NCBI GenBank assembly: GCA_017937125.1
Contig: JAGBEH010000001.1
Location: forward strand, 620,001-684,000
Source of the DNA: Alistipes sp.
GTDB taxonomy: Bacteria; Bacteroidota; Bacteroidia; Bacteroidales; Rikenellaceae
DNA length: 64,000 bases
Direction: 5' to 3'
How positions within the stretch are numbered: position 1 is the stretch's first letter; each line of letters starts with the position of its first letter. This document shows, in pieces, positions 36,871-44,751 of this stretch. Below the pieces are notes generated by a model. That model was given only the letters and a program-made list of their open reading frames with translations, was not told the origin of the DNA and made no database searches. Both the position numbers and the translations under genes were made by a program.

Positions 36871-37758
36871 ATGGCAACAAAGAGATTCAGATGCAAGGTT
36901 TGCGGATATATCCACGAGGGCGATGCCGCTCCCGAGAAATGTCCGGTTTGTCAGGCTCCCGCTTCGGAGTTCGAACTCATCGATGAGGGCAAGAAGGGCG
37001 GTCTCGACAAAAACGGCAACGCTTACATTATATTATATTCGACCGTAATGGTCGTTCTGGTGGCCGCATTGCTCGCAGTGACGTCGCTGTCGTTGCAGAA
37101 GCGTCAAAACGAGAATGTGCTCAACGAGAAAAAGAACGCCATTCTCCAGTCGCTGGGCGAGGTGGATGCCGACGGCAATGTTACCAAAAACTACGATGAA
37201 TTCATTACGGCTTATGCCGTAGATGAAAACGGAGCCAAGATCGACAGTATCGCACCCGATCAGGTAGTCGATATGCTCTTCGACCTCAAAGGCGCTATTG
37301 CCGATAAGACATATCCCGTCTTCAGTGCGGCCGACGGCCGATATGTAATTCCCGTTACGGGGCAGGGCCTGTGGGATGCCATTTGGGGATATGTCGCTTT
37401 GGAGGCGGATATGAATACCGTTTCGGGCGTTGTGTTCGACCATAAGGGCGAAACTCCCGGTTTGGGTGCCGAAATCGCGACGCCGAAGCATCAGGAGCAA
37501 TACAAGGGTAAGAAAATCTTCGAAGGCAAGGACTTCGTATCGGTGAAACTGATAAAGGGCGGAGCTGCCAAGGGCGCCGCTCACGAGGTCGATGCCATTT
37601 CGGGCGGAACGAAGACTTCGGACGGCGTAAGCGCGATGCTCTACGCTTGTCTGAAGAACTATGTTCCGTTCTTCGAAGCCGCAGCTGCCGAGTCGGCTGC
37701 TGCGACGGAAGAAGAGTCGGAGGTGTCTAACGAGCAAAATGTAGAGAACAATGAGTAG
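36871..37758 (+). CDS. nqrC: NqrC with an N-terminal rubredoxin-like domain (fusion)
   Basis: 295 residues. From about residue 48 it is a normal NqrC: one transmembrane helix (~52-72) and a periplasmic FMN-binding domain with the attachment motif [11 protein letters not shown] (Thr247). In front of the helix, residues 5-35 form a rubredoxin-like ribbon with four cysteines in two knuckles, CKVCG (8, 11) and CPVC (24, 27), like the C-terminal domain of rubrerythrin. It should be cytoplasmic and bind Fe or Zn. The ATG follows nqrB by 8 bases, and no later in-frame start would keep the membrane helix intact. The C-terminal Ala/Glu-rich tail is longer than usual. nqrD overlaps its last codons. Confidence 0.93.
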   Translation: MATKRFRCKVCGYIHEGDAAPEKCPVCQAPASEFELIDEGKKGGLDKNGNAYIILYSTVMVVLVAALLAVTSLSLQKRQNENVLNEKKNAILQSLGEVDADGNVTKNYDEFITAYAVDENGAKIDSIAPDQVVDMLFDLKGAIADKTYPVFSAADGRYVIPVTGQGLWDAIWGYVALEADMNTVSGVVFDHKGETPGLGAEIATPKHQEQYKGKKIFEGKDFVSVKLIKGGAAKGAAHEVDAISGGTKTSDGVSAMLYACLKNYVPFFEAAAAESAAATEEESEVSNEQNVENNE

Positions 37759-38383
37759 TGTTAAGAATTTGAAGTATCTTACGGGCCCTCTGAACGCCAA
37801 TAACCCTGTTATCGTTCAGATTCTGGGTATCTGTTCCGCACTGGCGGTTACCGTCAAGCTCAAACCTGCAATCGTTATGGGATTGTCGGTGATGGTTGTC
37901 ACCGCTTTTGCGAATCTGGTTATGTCGTTGTTGCGCAAGGGCATTCCCTCGCGTATCCGCATCATTGTCCAGTTGGTCGTGATAGCCGCTTTGGTTATTC
38001 TCGTAGACCAGTTCCTGAAAGCCTATGTCTACGATGTCTCGAAGCAGCTGTCGGTGTATGTCGGTCTGATTATCACCAACTGTATAATTATGGGACGTGT
38101 CGAGGCCTTCGCATTGGGCAACAAGCCTTGGGCATCGTTCCTCGACGGTATCGGCAACGGATTGGGCTATGCCTCCATTCTGGTCACCGTCGCTTTCTTC
38201 CGCGAGTTGTTCGGCTCGGGGCAGTTGCTCGGCTTCCAGATAATTCCCGAAAGCTGGTATGCGGCCGACGGCGGTTTCTATTATAACAACGGTCTGATGC
38301 TGTTCCCGCCTATGGCGTTGATACTCGTCGGCTGCATTATATGGATACACCGTTCGTATAATAAGGATTTACAGGAAAAATAG
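37751..38383 (+). CDS. nqrD: Na+-translocating NADH:quinone reductase subunit D
   Basis: 210 residues, six membrane helices in the inverted-repeat NqrD/NqrE/RnfA/RnfE fold. The conserved membrane cysteines lie in GICSALAVT and TNCIIMGR; with the matching pair in NqrE they ligate the intramembrane iron centre that relays electrons across the membrane. Starts inside the last codons of nqrC. Confidence 0.96.
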   Translation: MSSVKNLKYLTGPLNANNPVIVQILGICSALAVTVKLKPAIVMGLSVMVVTAFANLVMSLLRKGIPSRIRIIVQLVVIAALVILVDQFLKAYVYDVSKQLSVYVGLIITNCIIMGRVEAFALGNKPWASFLDGIGNGLGYASILVTVAFFRELFGSGQLLGFQIIPESWYAADGGFYYNNGLMLFPPMALILVGCIIWIHRSYNKDLQEK

Positions 38384-38393
38384 GAGATAGGGT

Positions 38394-39023
38394 ATGGAAT
38401 CATTGAATATATTTATAAGGTCGATTTTTATCGACAATATGGTTTTCGCGTTCTTCTTCGGAATGTGTTCGTACATCGCCGTTTCGAAGAGCGTGAAGAC
38501 GGCGCTCGGTCTCGGATTGGCCGTTACGTTCGTTATGACGATGACCGTGCCTTTGAACTATCTGCTCAACGAGTATCTGCTCTCGAAGGGCGCTTTGGCC
38601 TGGACGAAGATAGACGCCCTCAAGGATGTCGATTTGAGCTTCCTGTCGTTCATCGTCTTCATCGCCGTGATAGCTTCGTTTACGCAGCTCGTGGAGATGG
38701 CCGTCGAGAAGTTCTCGCCGACGCTGTATAACCAGCTCGGCATCTTCCTGCCGCTTATCGCCGTGAACTGCGCCATTATGGGCGGTTCGCTCTTTATGCA
38801 GCAGAAAGTCGAGGCCGAGCAGATAACGTCGCTCTGGCAGTCGATAGTCTACGGCTTCGGCTCGGGTCTGGGCTGGTGGCTCGCTATCGTTATGATGGCC
38901 GCCATTCGCGAAAAGACGACCTATTCGCATATTCCCGAGGCATTGAAAGGCCCCGGCATCGCGTTCATAATTACCGGCCTGATGGGTATCGCGTTTATGA
39001 TATTCTCGGGTATAAAGTTGTAA
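38394..39023 (+). CDS. nqrE: Na+-translocating NADH:quinone reductase subunit E
   Basis: 209 residues with six helices, the pseudo-symmetric partner of NqrD. Iron-ligating cysteines are in FGMCSYIAVS and VNCAIMGG. Ten bases follow the nqrD stop and 20 precede nqrF. Confidence 0.96.
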   Translation: MESLNIFIRSIFIDNMVFAFFFGMCSYIAVSKSVKTALGLGLAVTFVMTMTVPLNYLLNEYLLSKGALAWTKIDALKDVDLSFLSFIVFIAVIASFTQLVEMAVEKFSPTLYNQLGIFLPLIAVNCAIMGGSLFMQQKVEAEQITSLWQSIVYGFGSGLGWWLAIVMMAAIREKTTYSHIPEALKGPGIAFIITGLMGIAFMIFSGIKL

Positions 39024-39043
39024 CCTTAAAAAGAGATTAAAAG

Positions 39044-40306
39044 ATGACATTAACGATTATTGTTTCGATTGTTGCCTTTCTGGCAGTTACGCTTCTGCTT
39101 GTCGTGCTGCTTCTCTTTGCAAAGGCAAAACTTACCACCTCAGGCGATGTCACCATCGACATCAACGACGGTGAGCGCGTTATCACTACCGAGAGCGGTC
39201 TGTCGCTGTTGGCTACGCTGGCGAACAATCAGGTATTTCTGCCTTCGGCCTGCGGCGGCGGCGGTTCGTGCGGTATGTGCAAGTGTCAGGTGCTCGAGGG
39301 TGGCGGCGATATCCTGCCTACCGAAACGGGCTTCATTTCTCGCAAGATGCAGAAGGACCACTGGCGTCTCGGATGTCAGGTAAAGGTCAAGGAGAACCTG
39401 AAGATAAAGGTTCCCGAAGCCGTGCTCGGTGTCAAGAAGTGGGAGTGCGAGGTAGTCTCGAACCGCAATATCTCGACATTCCTCAAGGAGTTCGTCGTAA
39501 AACTTCCCGAAGGCGAGCGCCTGAATTTCCGCAGCGGCGGTTATATTCAGATCGATATTCCGAAATACGATGCCATAAAGTTCTCGGATATGGATGTCGA
39601 TGAGCAGTATCGTGCCGATTGGGACAAGTTCAAGATGTGGGACCTGGTTGCCAAGAATCCGGAGGAGACATTCCGCGCATACTCTATGGCCAATCACCCC
39701 GCCGAAGGCAACATCATTATGTTGAACATACGTATCGCTACGCCTCCGTTCGACAGGGTAAACGGCGGGTTTATGAAGGTAAATCCGGGTATCTGTTCGT
39801 CGTATATCTTCTCGCGCAAGCCCGGTGACAAGGTAACTATTTCGGGACCTTACGGAGAGTTCTTCCTGCCCGACAATCTGCCCGATAATCAGGAATTGAT
39901 TTTCATCGGCGGCGGTGCTGGTATGGCGCCTATGCGCAGCCATATTATGCACCTGTTCAAGACCGAAAAGACCAAGCGTCCCGTTTCGTTCTGGTATGGC
40001 GCCCGTGCATTGAAAGAGGCTCCGTATGTCGATGAGTTCAACGAAATAGCACGCGAGTTCCCCAATTTCTCGTTCAATCTTGCATTGGACCGTCCCGATC
40101 CCGAAGCGGATGCGGCCGGTGTTAAGTACACTGCCGGTTTCGTGCACAATGTACTTTATAACAACTACCTCAAGAATCACGAGGAACCCGAATCGTGCAT
40201 CTATCTGTTGTGCGGTCCTCCGATGATGATTTCGTCGGTGGTGAATATGCTCGACAGCCTCGGCGTACCGTCCGAAAATATCCTTTACGACAATTTCGGA
40301 TCGTAA
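39044..40306 (+). CDS. nqrF: Na+-translocating NADH:quinone reductase subunit F
   Basis: 420 residues: an N-terminal membrane anchor (~3-25), a plant-type ferredoxin domain with the 2Fe-2S cysteines in CGGGGSCGMCKC and a later LGCQ, then an FAD-binding domain (RAYSMANHP) and an NADH-binding domain (GGGAGMAPMRSH, CGPPMM). This is the NADH entry point of the complex. A strong terminator lies 8 bases past its stop, so the operon ends here. Confidence 0.97.
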   Translation: MTLTIIVSIVAFLAVTLLLVVLLLFAKAKLTTSGDVTIDINDGERVITTESGLSLLATLANNQVFLPSACGGGGSCGMCKCQVLEGGGDILPTETGFISRKMQKDHWRLGCQVKVKENLKIKVPEAVLGVKKWECEVVSNRNISTFLKEFVVKLPEGERLNFRSGGYIQIDIPKYDAIKFSDMDVDEQYRADWDKFKMWDLVAKNPEETFRAYSMANHPAEGNIIMLNIRIATPPFDRVNGGFMKVNPGICSSYIFSRKPGDKVTISGPYGEFFLPDNLPDNQELIFIGGGAGMAPMRSHIMHLFKTEKTKRPVSFWYGARALKEAPYVDEFNEIAREFPNFSFNLALDRPDPEADAAGVKYTAGFVHNVLYNNYLKNHEEPESCIYLLCGPPMMISSVVNMLDSLGVPSENILYDNFGS

Positions 40307-40314
40307 TGTTGATC

Positions 40315-40346
40315 GAAGCCCGTCTTTCAGGACGGGCTTCCTTTTT
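40315..40346 (+). terminator. Rho-independent terminator of the nqr operon
   Basis: A 10-bp perfect stem GAAGCCCGTC/GACGGGCTTC (40315-40324 with 40331-40340), six-base loop and T run. The ~150 bases after it, up to the mgsA promoter, hold no recognisable gene. Confidence 0.9.
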
Positions 40347-40515
40347 GTTATTACGCGGCCGACGCCTTGACGATATGTTCGGGCAGGACGGGCGGGCGTC
40401 ACTCTCGCAAACGGCGTGTCGGGCGGTAAGGCAGGTTGTCGGACTGACGATCGGTTAGGGCGGCAAACGACCGAACTGCGGCAGGTCCGAGGTACGGAAT
40501 CAGATATTTTTGTAT

Positions 40516-40523
40516 TATATTTG
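40516..40523 (+). promoter_or_regulatory. -7 box TATATTTG of mgsA
   Basis: Exact -7 consensus, 23 bases before the mgsA ATG. Confidence 0.68.
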
Positions 40524-40546
40524 CAGCGGATTAAAGATATACGGTT

Positions 40547-41062
40547 ATGAAAAGAATGAAAACGGTTGCACTTGTGGCTCACGACAATATGAAACGCGAT
40601 TTGGCGGAGTGGGTCGATTGGAATACGATGAAACTGCGTGAACACCGTCTCATTTGCACCGGTACGACCGGAAAGATGGTGGAAAAGACGTTGCTCGAAC
40701 ATAAAGAGGAGATGTCCGAGTGCGTGAAACACGGAGAGTGCGTTTCGGACATACGTTTGCAGGATTTCAACCTGAATATTATCAAATTGAAATCGGGACC
40801 TCTCGGCGGCGACCAGCAGCTCGGCTCGCTCATTGCCGACGGTCAGATAGATGCCTTGATATTTTTCTGGGACCCGATGTCGGCTCAGCCTCACGACGTG
40901 GATGTCAAGGCTTTGCTGCGTCTTGCCACGTTGTATAACGTCCCTACGGCCGTGAACCGCTCGTCGGCGGATTACCTCATATCGTCGCCGCTGTTCGATA
41001 CGGATGAATACGAACCCGACGTAAAGGATTACAGTGCATATGTCGAACGCGTGTTGCAGTAG
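40547..41062 (+). CDS. mgsA: Methylglyoxal synthase
   Basis: 171 residues, about 20 longer than the E. coli enzyme. Family motifs are present: ALVAHDNMK (His), CTGTTGK (phosphate binding), SGPLGGDQQ (catalytic Asp89) and FFWDPMSAQPHDVDVKALLR region. MgsA converts dihydroxyacetone phosphate to methylglyoxal plus phosphate, relieving sugar-phosphate overflow. The extra length is an insert between GTTG and the GGD motif (about residues 52-77) that holds two cysteines (59 and 65). It is monocistronic between a promoter and a terminator. Confidence 0.92.
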   Translation: MKRMKTVALVAHDNMKRDLAEWVDWNTMKLREHRLICTGTTGKMVEKTLLEHKEEMSECVKHGECVSDIRLQDFNLNIIKLKSGPLGGDQQLGSLIADGQIDALIFFWDPMSAQPHDVDVKALLRLATLYNVPTAVNRSSADYLISSPLFDTDEYEPDVKDYSAYVERVLQ

Positions 41063-41093
41063 GATATCGGCTCAACACCTGAACAATATTACT

Positions 41094-41127
41094 TAACCCT
41101 CGGCGGACATTGTCCTGCCGAGGGTTA
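41094..41127. terminator. Probable bidirectional terminator
   Basis: An 11-bp perfect stem TAACCCTCGGC/GCCGAGGGTTA (41094-41104 with 41117-41127) between the convergent mgsA and methyltransferase genes; the T tracts are short. Confidence 0.7.
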
Positions 41128-41162
41128 TTCATTGCGATGCGCCTCATCCCATCACGTCCCGT

Positions 41163-41924
41163 CTATTTCGTGGCGATATAGAACAGGTCGAAACAGTTGT
41201 CCGCTACGGGAGCGATATTGTAGTCGCTCATCTTTATCGACGTAGTGAGCGTTTTGTTCTCTTCGAGCAGTTTGCGTCTGTTTACACGGTTGAGAATGTC
41301 GTACGGCATCTTCAACAGCTGCCGCGGCAGTATGTTGCGCAGATTCAGAATGTCGAAACGCGCTATGCGCGCTACGCTTTTTTTGTTTTTGTTGTAGTAG
41401 GTCATAACCTTGCGGTTCCCGAACACGCCGAGTGCTTCGACCTGAGCGAATTCGCATTCGAGTATGTTTTTCAGCTCGTCGGCACGGTATTCTCGTATGT
41501 GCCACGGATTGCGCGTGAGCGACATCGCAGCATTAGGGGTCGTCACTATGAACTGTCCGCCCGGTTTCAGCACGCGTTTTACCTCACGCACGAATTCGAG
41601 GTCCTGACTGATATGTTCTATGACCTGAAAGGCGATAACATAGTCGAACGAGTTGTTGTCGGCAGGTATCGGCGGTACGGTCGCCTCGAAAAATTCCATA
41701 TTTTCGGTTTGATGCAGCCTGTCGGGCGTATGCTTGTCCAAAGTTATGAAACGCGTCGCCTTCGGAGCTATGACCTCTATGCCGTAGCCTTCGCCCGTCC
41801 CTATTTCGAGCACCGTGCCCGAGACGATCTCCGCCGCCTTGTGATAGGCCAGCAATGAACGCTGAAAAACGTAATTGTCGGATTGGTCGAGCGATATCCG
41901 CTCTGCCGTCAATGTTTTACCCAT
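41163..41924 (-). CDS. Class I SAM-dependent methyltransferase
   Basis: 253 residues. Motif I is VLEIGTGEGYG; then a DKHT acidic loop, an AFQVIEH motif II and a KPGGQFIVTTPN post-II strand, as in UbiE/Coq5-like methyltransferases. The C-terminal third (~165-253) is helical and not diagnostic. Substrate unknown; small molecule, lipid or sugar are all possible. It starts one base after the stop of the CvfB gene, so the pair is one transcript. Confidence 0.82.
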   Translation of the reverse strand: MGKTLTAERISLDQSDNYVFQRSLLAYHKAAEIVSGTVLEIGTGEGYGIEVIAPKATRFITLDKHTPDRLHQTENMEFFEATVPPIPADNNSFDYVIAFQVIEHISQDLEFVREVKRVLKPGGQFIVTTPNAAMSLTRNPWHIREYRADELKNILECEFAQVEALGVFGNRKVMTYYNKNKKSVARIARFDILNLRNILPRQLLKMPYDILNRVNRRKLLEENKTLTTSIKMSDYNIAPVADNCFDLFYIATK

Positions 41925-41925
41925 T

Positions 41926-42759
41926 TTACCGTTTGATTTTTATTCCGTCCCCGTCCATCTCCGCCGTGCCGCGCTTGAGAAGCATACCGAGGGAACGTTT
42001 GAATGTCTTTTTGCTCATCTGCGTCGCCTCTCGTATGGCCTCGGGCGTACTGTCGTCGTTTATCGGCAGAGACCCTCCGTTGTCGCGGAGCAGTTGCAGC
42101 AATTTTTCGGCCGAATTCTGCACCTCGGCATAGCCTTCCTGTTGCAGGCTGAGATCTATGCGGTTGTCGTCGGTGATGCGGCGTACGTATGCCTTCATCC
42201 TTTCTCCGACGGCTACGGAGCGGAACAGCTGGTTTTTGTACAGCATACCCCAATGGCGGTTGCTTATTATGACCCGATAACCTGTCGGACTTTCCGAGGC
42301 GATCAATATGTCTACCTCCTGCTTGGGGTGTACCGTTATGATGTCGTTGTCGATGAATGCCTTGAATTTCATCGTTGCCACGCATCTGCCCGTAATGTTG
42401 TCCACGTAGAGATAGACGAGATAGCTCCGTCCCACAAGGACACCTCCCTGCTGGTTGCGGTTCGGCAGGAAAAGGTCCTTGCCCGTAAGCCCCCAGTCCA
42501 AAAACGCGCCGTGTATGGATTTGTCCACCACTTTCAGATATGCGACCTCGCCTGCCTTGATTTTGGGCGTTTCGGTAGTCGCCACAAGCCTGTCCTCGGA
42601 ATCGTGGTATACGAAGACCTCTTTTTCATCGCCTGCCTTATCCGCAAGCGATACGTACCTGTTCGGCAACAGGACTTCGTTTTGTTCGTCATCGACGAGA
42701 TATAATCCGAATTCGGATATTCGATTTACTTTTAAGGTTTGTATTTTGCCTGCATTCAT
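41926..42759 (-). CDS. S1-type RNA-binding protein, CvfB/YitL family
   Basis: 277 residues with tandem OB/S1-like modules (about 5-60, 65-135 and 145-205) and a C-terminal winged helix (TPEAIREATQMSKKTFKRSLG, ~235-275). This is the CvfB architecture; CvfB binds RNA and affects virulence-factor expression in staphylococci. A translation or RNA-stability role is likely here. I chose the ATG at 42759 (MNAGKIQTLKV) because the longer frame enters the promoter. Confidence 0.86.
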   Translation of the reverse strand: MNAGKIQTLKVNRISEFGLYLVDDEQNEVLLPNRYVSLADKAGDEKEVFVYHDSEDRLVATTETPKIKAGEVAYLKVVDKSIHGAFLDWGLTGKDLFLPNRNQQGGVLVGRSYLVYLYVDNITGRCVATMKFKAFIDNDIITVHPKQEVDILIASESPTGYRVIISNRHWGMLYKNQLFRSVAVGERMKAYVRRITDDNRIDLSLQQEGYAEVQNSAEKLLQLLRDNGGSLPINDDSTPEAIREATQMSKKTFKRSLGMLLKRGTAEMDGDGIKIKR

Positions 42760-42781
42760 CGGTTTCGATATTTGTAGATGA

Positions 42782-42789
42782 CAAAAATA
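42782..42789 (-). promoter_or_regulatory. -7 box TATTTTTG of the cvfB-methyltransferase unit
   Basis: The minus strand reads TATTTTTG, 22 bases before the start at 42759. It is divergent from the amidase promoter 34 bases away. Confidence 0.6.
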
Positions 42790-42822
42790 CAAAACTATTC
42801 ACAGATTCAGGAATTATTTCGT

Positions 42823-42830
42823 TATATTTG
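42823..42830 (+). promoter_or_regulatory. -7 box TATATTTG of the nitrilase-family gene
   Basis: Exact -7 consensus, only 7 bases before the ATG at 42838, implying a near-leaderless mRNA. Confidence 0.65.
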
Positions 42831-42837
42831 TATTGGT

Positions 42838-43602
42838 ATGAGGACAACGATAGCTATATGCCAGTTCGATATGGCGTGGTGCGACGTCGGGGCCAATCTC
42901 GCGAAAGCGGAGCGGATGACGGCGGGATGCGATGCAGATGTCATCGTCCTTCCCGAGATGTTCGCCACCGGATTCGTGACCGACTCGCCGAGTGCGGCGC
43001 AGCGACCAGACGGTGCCGTCGTCGAGTGGATGAAACGTACGGCTGCCGCACGCGATTGCGCCGTGACGGGCAGTGCCGTCATTGCGGACGGAACGAGAAC
43101 GGTCAATAGAATGCTGTTCGTGAAACCTTGCGGAGAGATCATATGGTACGACAAACGTCATTTGTTCTCTATCGGCGGCGAGGACGAATTCATCTCGGCG
43201 GGAAGCGGGCGGACGGTCGTGGAATTCCGCGGTGTACGTTATCTCCTGCAAATATGTTACGATTTGCGGTTTCCGGTCTGGAGCCGCAACCGCGGGGATT
43301 ACGATGCTGCCATATACTCGGCTTCGTGGGCGGCGGCGCGGCGGGATGCGTGGAATACGCTGTTGCGTGCGCGTGCGATAGAAAACGAAGCATATGTTAT
43401 CGGTGTCAATCGCACGGGTGCAGACCCTGCGGCCTGCTATGCGGGCGATTCGGTCGTGGTGGACTATAAAGGCGGTGAGATGGCGTATGCGGGTGCCGGG
43501 GAGTGTGTGGCGACGGCCGTTCTCGATACGGACGCGCTGGTCGATTTCCGCCGCGACTTCCCCGCGTGGCGCGATGCCGATGAGTTCGAAATAAAGTTGT
43601 AG
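42838..43602 (+). CDS. Nitrilase-superfamily amidase, YafV/omega-amidase-like
   Basis: 254 residues with the Glu-Lys-Cys triad of carbon-nitrogen hydrolases: Glu in VLPEMFATGF (~39), Lys in YDKRHLFS (~105) and Cys in QICYDLRFP (~137). The GFVTDS, HLFSIGGED and ENEAYVIGVNRTG segments match the YafV/omega-amidase branch, which hydrolyses 2-oxoglutaramate or 2-oxosuccinamate. The ATG at 42838 is supported by the -7 box directly upstream. The permease gene follows after 3 bases. Confidence 0.86.
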   Translation: MRTTIAICQFDMAWCDVGANLAKAERMTAGCDADVIVLPEMFATGFVTDSPSAAQRPDGAVVEWMKRTAAARDCAVTGSAVIADGTRTVNRMLFVKPCGEIIWYDKRHLFSIGGEDEFISAGSGRTVVEFRGVRYLLQICYDLRFPVWSRNRGDYDAAIYSASWAAARRDAWNTLLRARAIENEAYVIGVNRTGADPAACYAGDSVVVDYKGGEMAYAGAGECVATAVLDTDALVDFRRDFPAWRDADEFEIKL

Positions 43603-43605
43603 GGT

Positions 43606-44400
43606 ATGACTTACGATGTTATCATATTGCTTATAGTGTCGGGTGTGCTCGTCGGCATCATCAATACTCTGGCAGGAGGCGGCTCGATCATTACTATGAC
43701 CGTGTATATGGTGCTCGGCCTGCCGATTACCGAGGCGAACGGAACGAACCGCATAGCCGTCTTGTTGCAGAATCTCACGGCGTCGATGACATTCATCCGC
43801 AAACGTATGCTCGATGTCAAGAGCGGCTTGCTGCTCTCCATCCCCGTCATTATAGGCAATATCGCAGGCTCGCTGGTGGCGACGCACATTAACGAAACGC
43901 TCTTCAGGATATGTTTCGGCGTCGTGCTCTTTTTCATATTGATATATATGATCTTCGACAACCATAAGCGCTTCCACGGCGGGCAGCGTATGGAGATAAA
44001 ACCGCGTCATTATTTGTGGTTCCTGCTGATCGGATTCTACGGCGGGTATATTTATATCGGGCTCGGTTACCTTATTCTGGCCATATCGTTGTGGTCGATG
44101 AAGCTCGACATAGTGACGGCGAATGTCATAAAGGGATTCGTCATATTCATCGCTACGCCTTTCTCTCTGCTCGTGTTTATGCTCAACGGTCAGGTAGATT
44201 ATGCCTACGGGCTGCTGCATGGTCTGGGCAATGTGGTCGGAGCGTATCTGGCCTCCCACTATTTTGTGGGTTGGGGCGGCCGTTTTATCAAGATATTCAC
44301 TACCGTTATGGTTCTTATATGCTTCGCCGATCTGGTGGGTATCATATCTTTGCACGATATTTTCAACGCTATGCTTACGGCGGGAAAATCGGGTTGCTGA
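43606..44400 (+). CDS. TauE/SafE family sulfite/anion permease
   Basis: 264 residues with about eight hydrophobic helices and the family's repeated motif: NTLAGGGSIITM in the first half and FIGFYGGYIYIGLGYLIL-type sequence (residues ~137-155) in the second. Family members export sulfite, sulfoacetate or related organic anions. It starts 3 bases after the amidase stop, so the two are co-transcribed; a link through release of an organic acid is possible but unproven. Confidence 0.85.
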   Translation: MTYDVIILLIVSGVLVGIINTLAGGGSIITMTVYMVLGLPITEANGTNRIAVLLQNLTASMTFIRKRMLDVKSGLLLSIPVIIGNIAGSLVATHINETLFRICFGVVLFFILIYMIFDNHKRFHGGQRMEIKPRHYLWFLLIGFYGGYIYIGLGYLILAISLWSMKLDIVTANVIKGFVIFIATPFSLLVFMLNGQVDYAYGLLHGLGNVVGAYLASHYFVGWGGRFIKIFTTVMVLICFADLVGIISLHDIFNAMLTAGKSGC

Positions 44401-44420
44401 CGGTTTTCGGTTGATGAAAT

Positions 44421-44745
44421 AAACTCGCATTGCTTCTGCTTATTAGTACATCGGCTTGCGCCGAAGATACTCCCGCTCGGCAACGCTCAAATAAATTTGG
44501 CATTGCCCTCGCTTATTCGTACATTGGCTTGCGCCGAAGATACTCCCGCTCGGTAATGCACAAATAAATTTGGCATTGCGCTCGCTTATTCGTACATTGG
44601 CTTCGCCGAAGATACTCCCGCTCGGTAATGCGCAAATAAATTTGGCATTACCCTCGCTTATTCGTACATTGGCTTGCGCCGAAGATACTCCCGCTCGGTA
44701 ATGCACAAATAAATTTGGCATTACCCTCGCTTATTCGTATCTTTG
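44421..44745. repeat. 73-bp tandem repeat array, about 4.5 copies
   Basis: Near-identical units of 72-73 bases (marker ACATTGG/ACATCGG at 44448, 44521, 44594 and 44666, then the diverged copy TATCTTTG at 44738). Each unit contains GCGCCGAAGATACTCCCGCTCGG, a CAAATAAATTTGGCATT element and CTCGCTTATTCGTAC. The period is not a multiple of three and no frame is conserved through the array, so it is not coding. Every unit holds a -33-like TTTG and a -7-like position; in the last unit that position is a perfect TATCTTTG that serves ispF. Confidence 0.9.
44714..44745 (+). promoter_or_regulatory. Promoter of ispF, formed by the last repeat unit
   Basis: TTTG (44714-44717), 20 bases, then TATCTTTG (44738-44745). 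The same TTTG occurs in earlier repeat units, where the -7 position reads TACATTGG instead. The ATG follows 6 bases later. Confidence 0.78.
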
Positions 44746-44751
44746 CCTGCA

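Noticed and set aside
40350..40500. Possible small RNA or open frame between the nqr terminator and the mgsA promoter
   Set aside because: No promoter box precedes it, no stable hairpin with T run follows, and the short frames have Arg-rich nonsense-like composition.
41163..41924. DNA methyltransferase that might explain the loss of CATG
   Set aside because: The motifs are those of UbiE-like small-molecule methyltransferases; the DPPY/NPPY-type catalytic motif of DNA adenine methyltransferases and the PCQ motif of cytosine enzymes are absent.
44443..44721. Minus-strand open frame through the tandem repeats, with recurring NAKFICALPSGSIFG
   Set aside because: The repeat period (72-73 bases) is not a multiple of three, the repeated peptide arises only where unit-length changes restore frame, and the units behave as promoter-bearing intergenic DNA.
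44421..44745. CRISPR array
   Set aside because: The units are contiguous and nearly identical over their whole length; there are no unique spacers and no cas genes.
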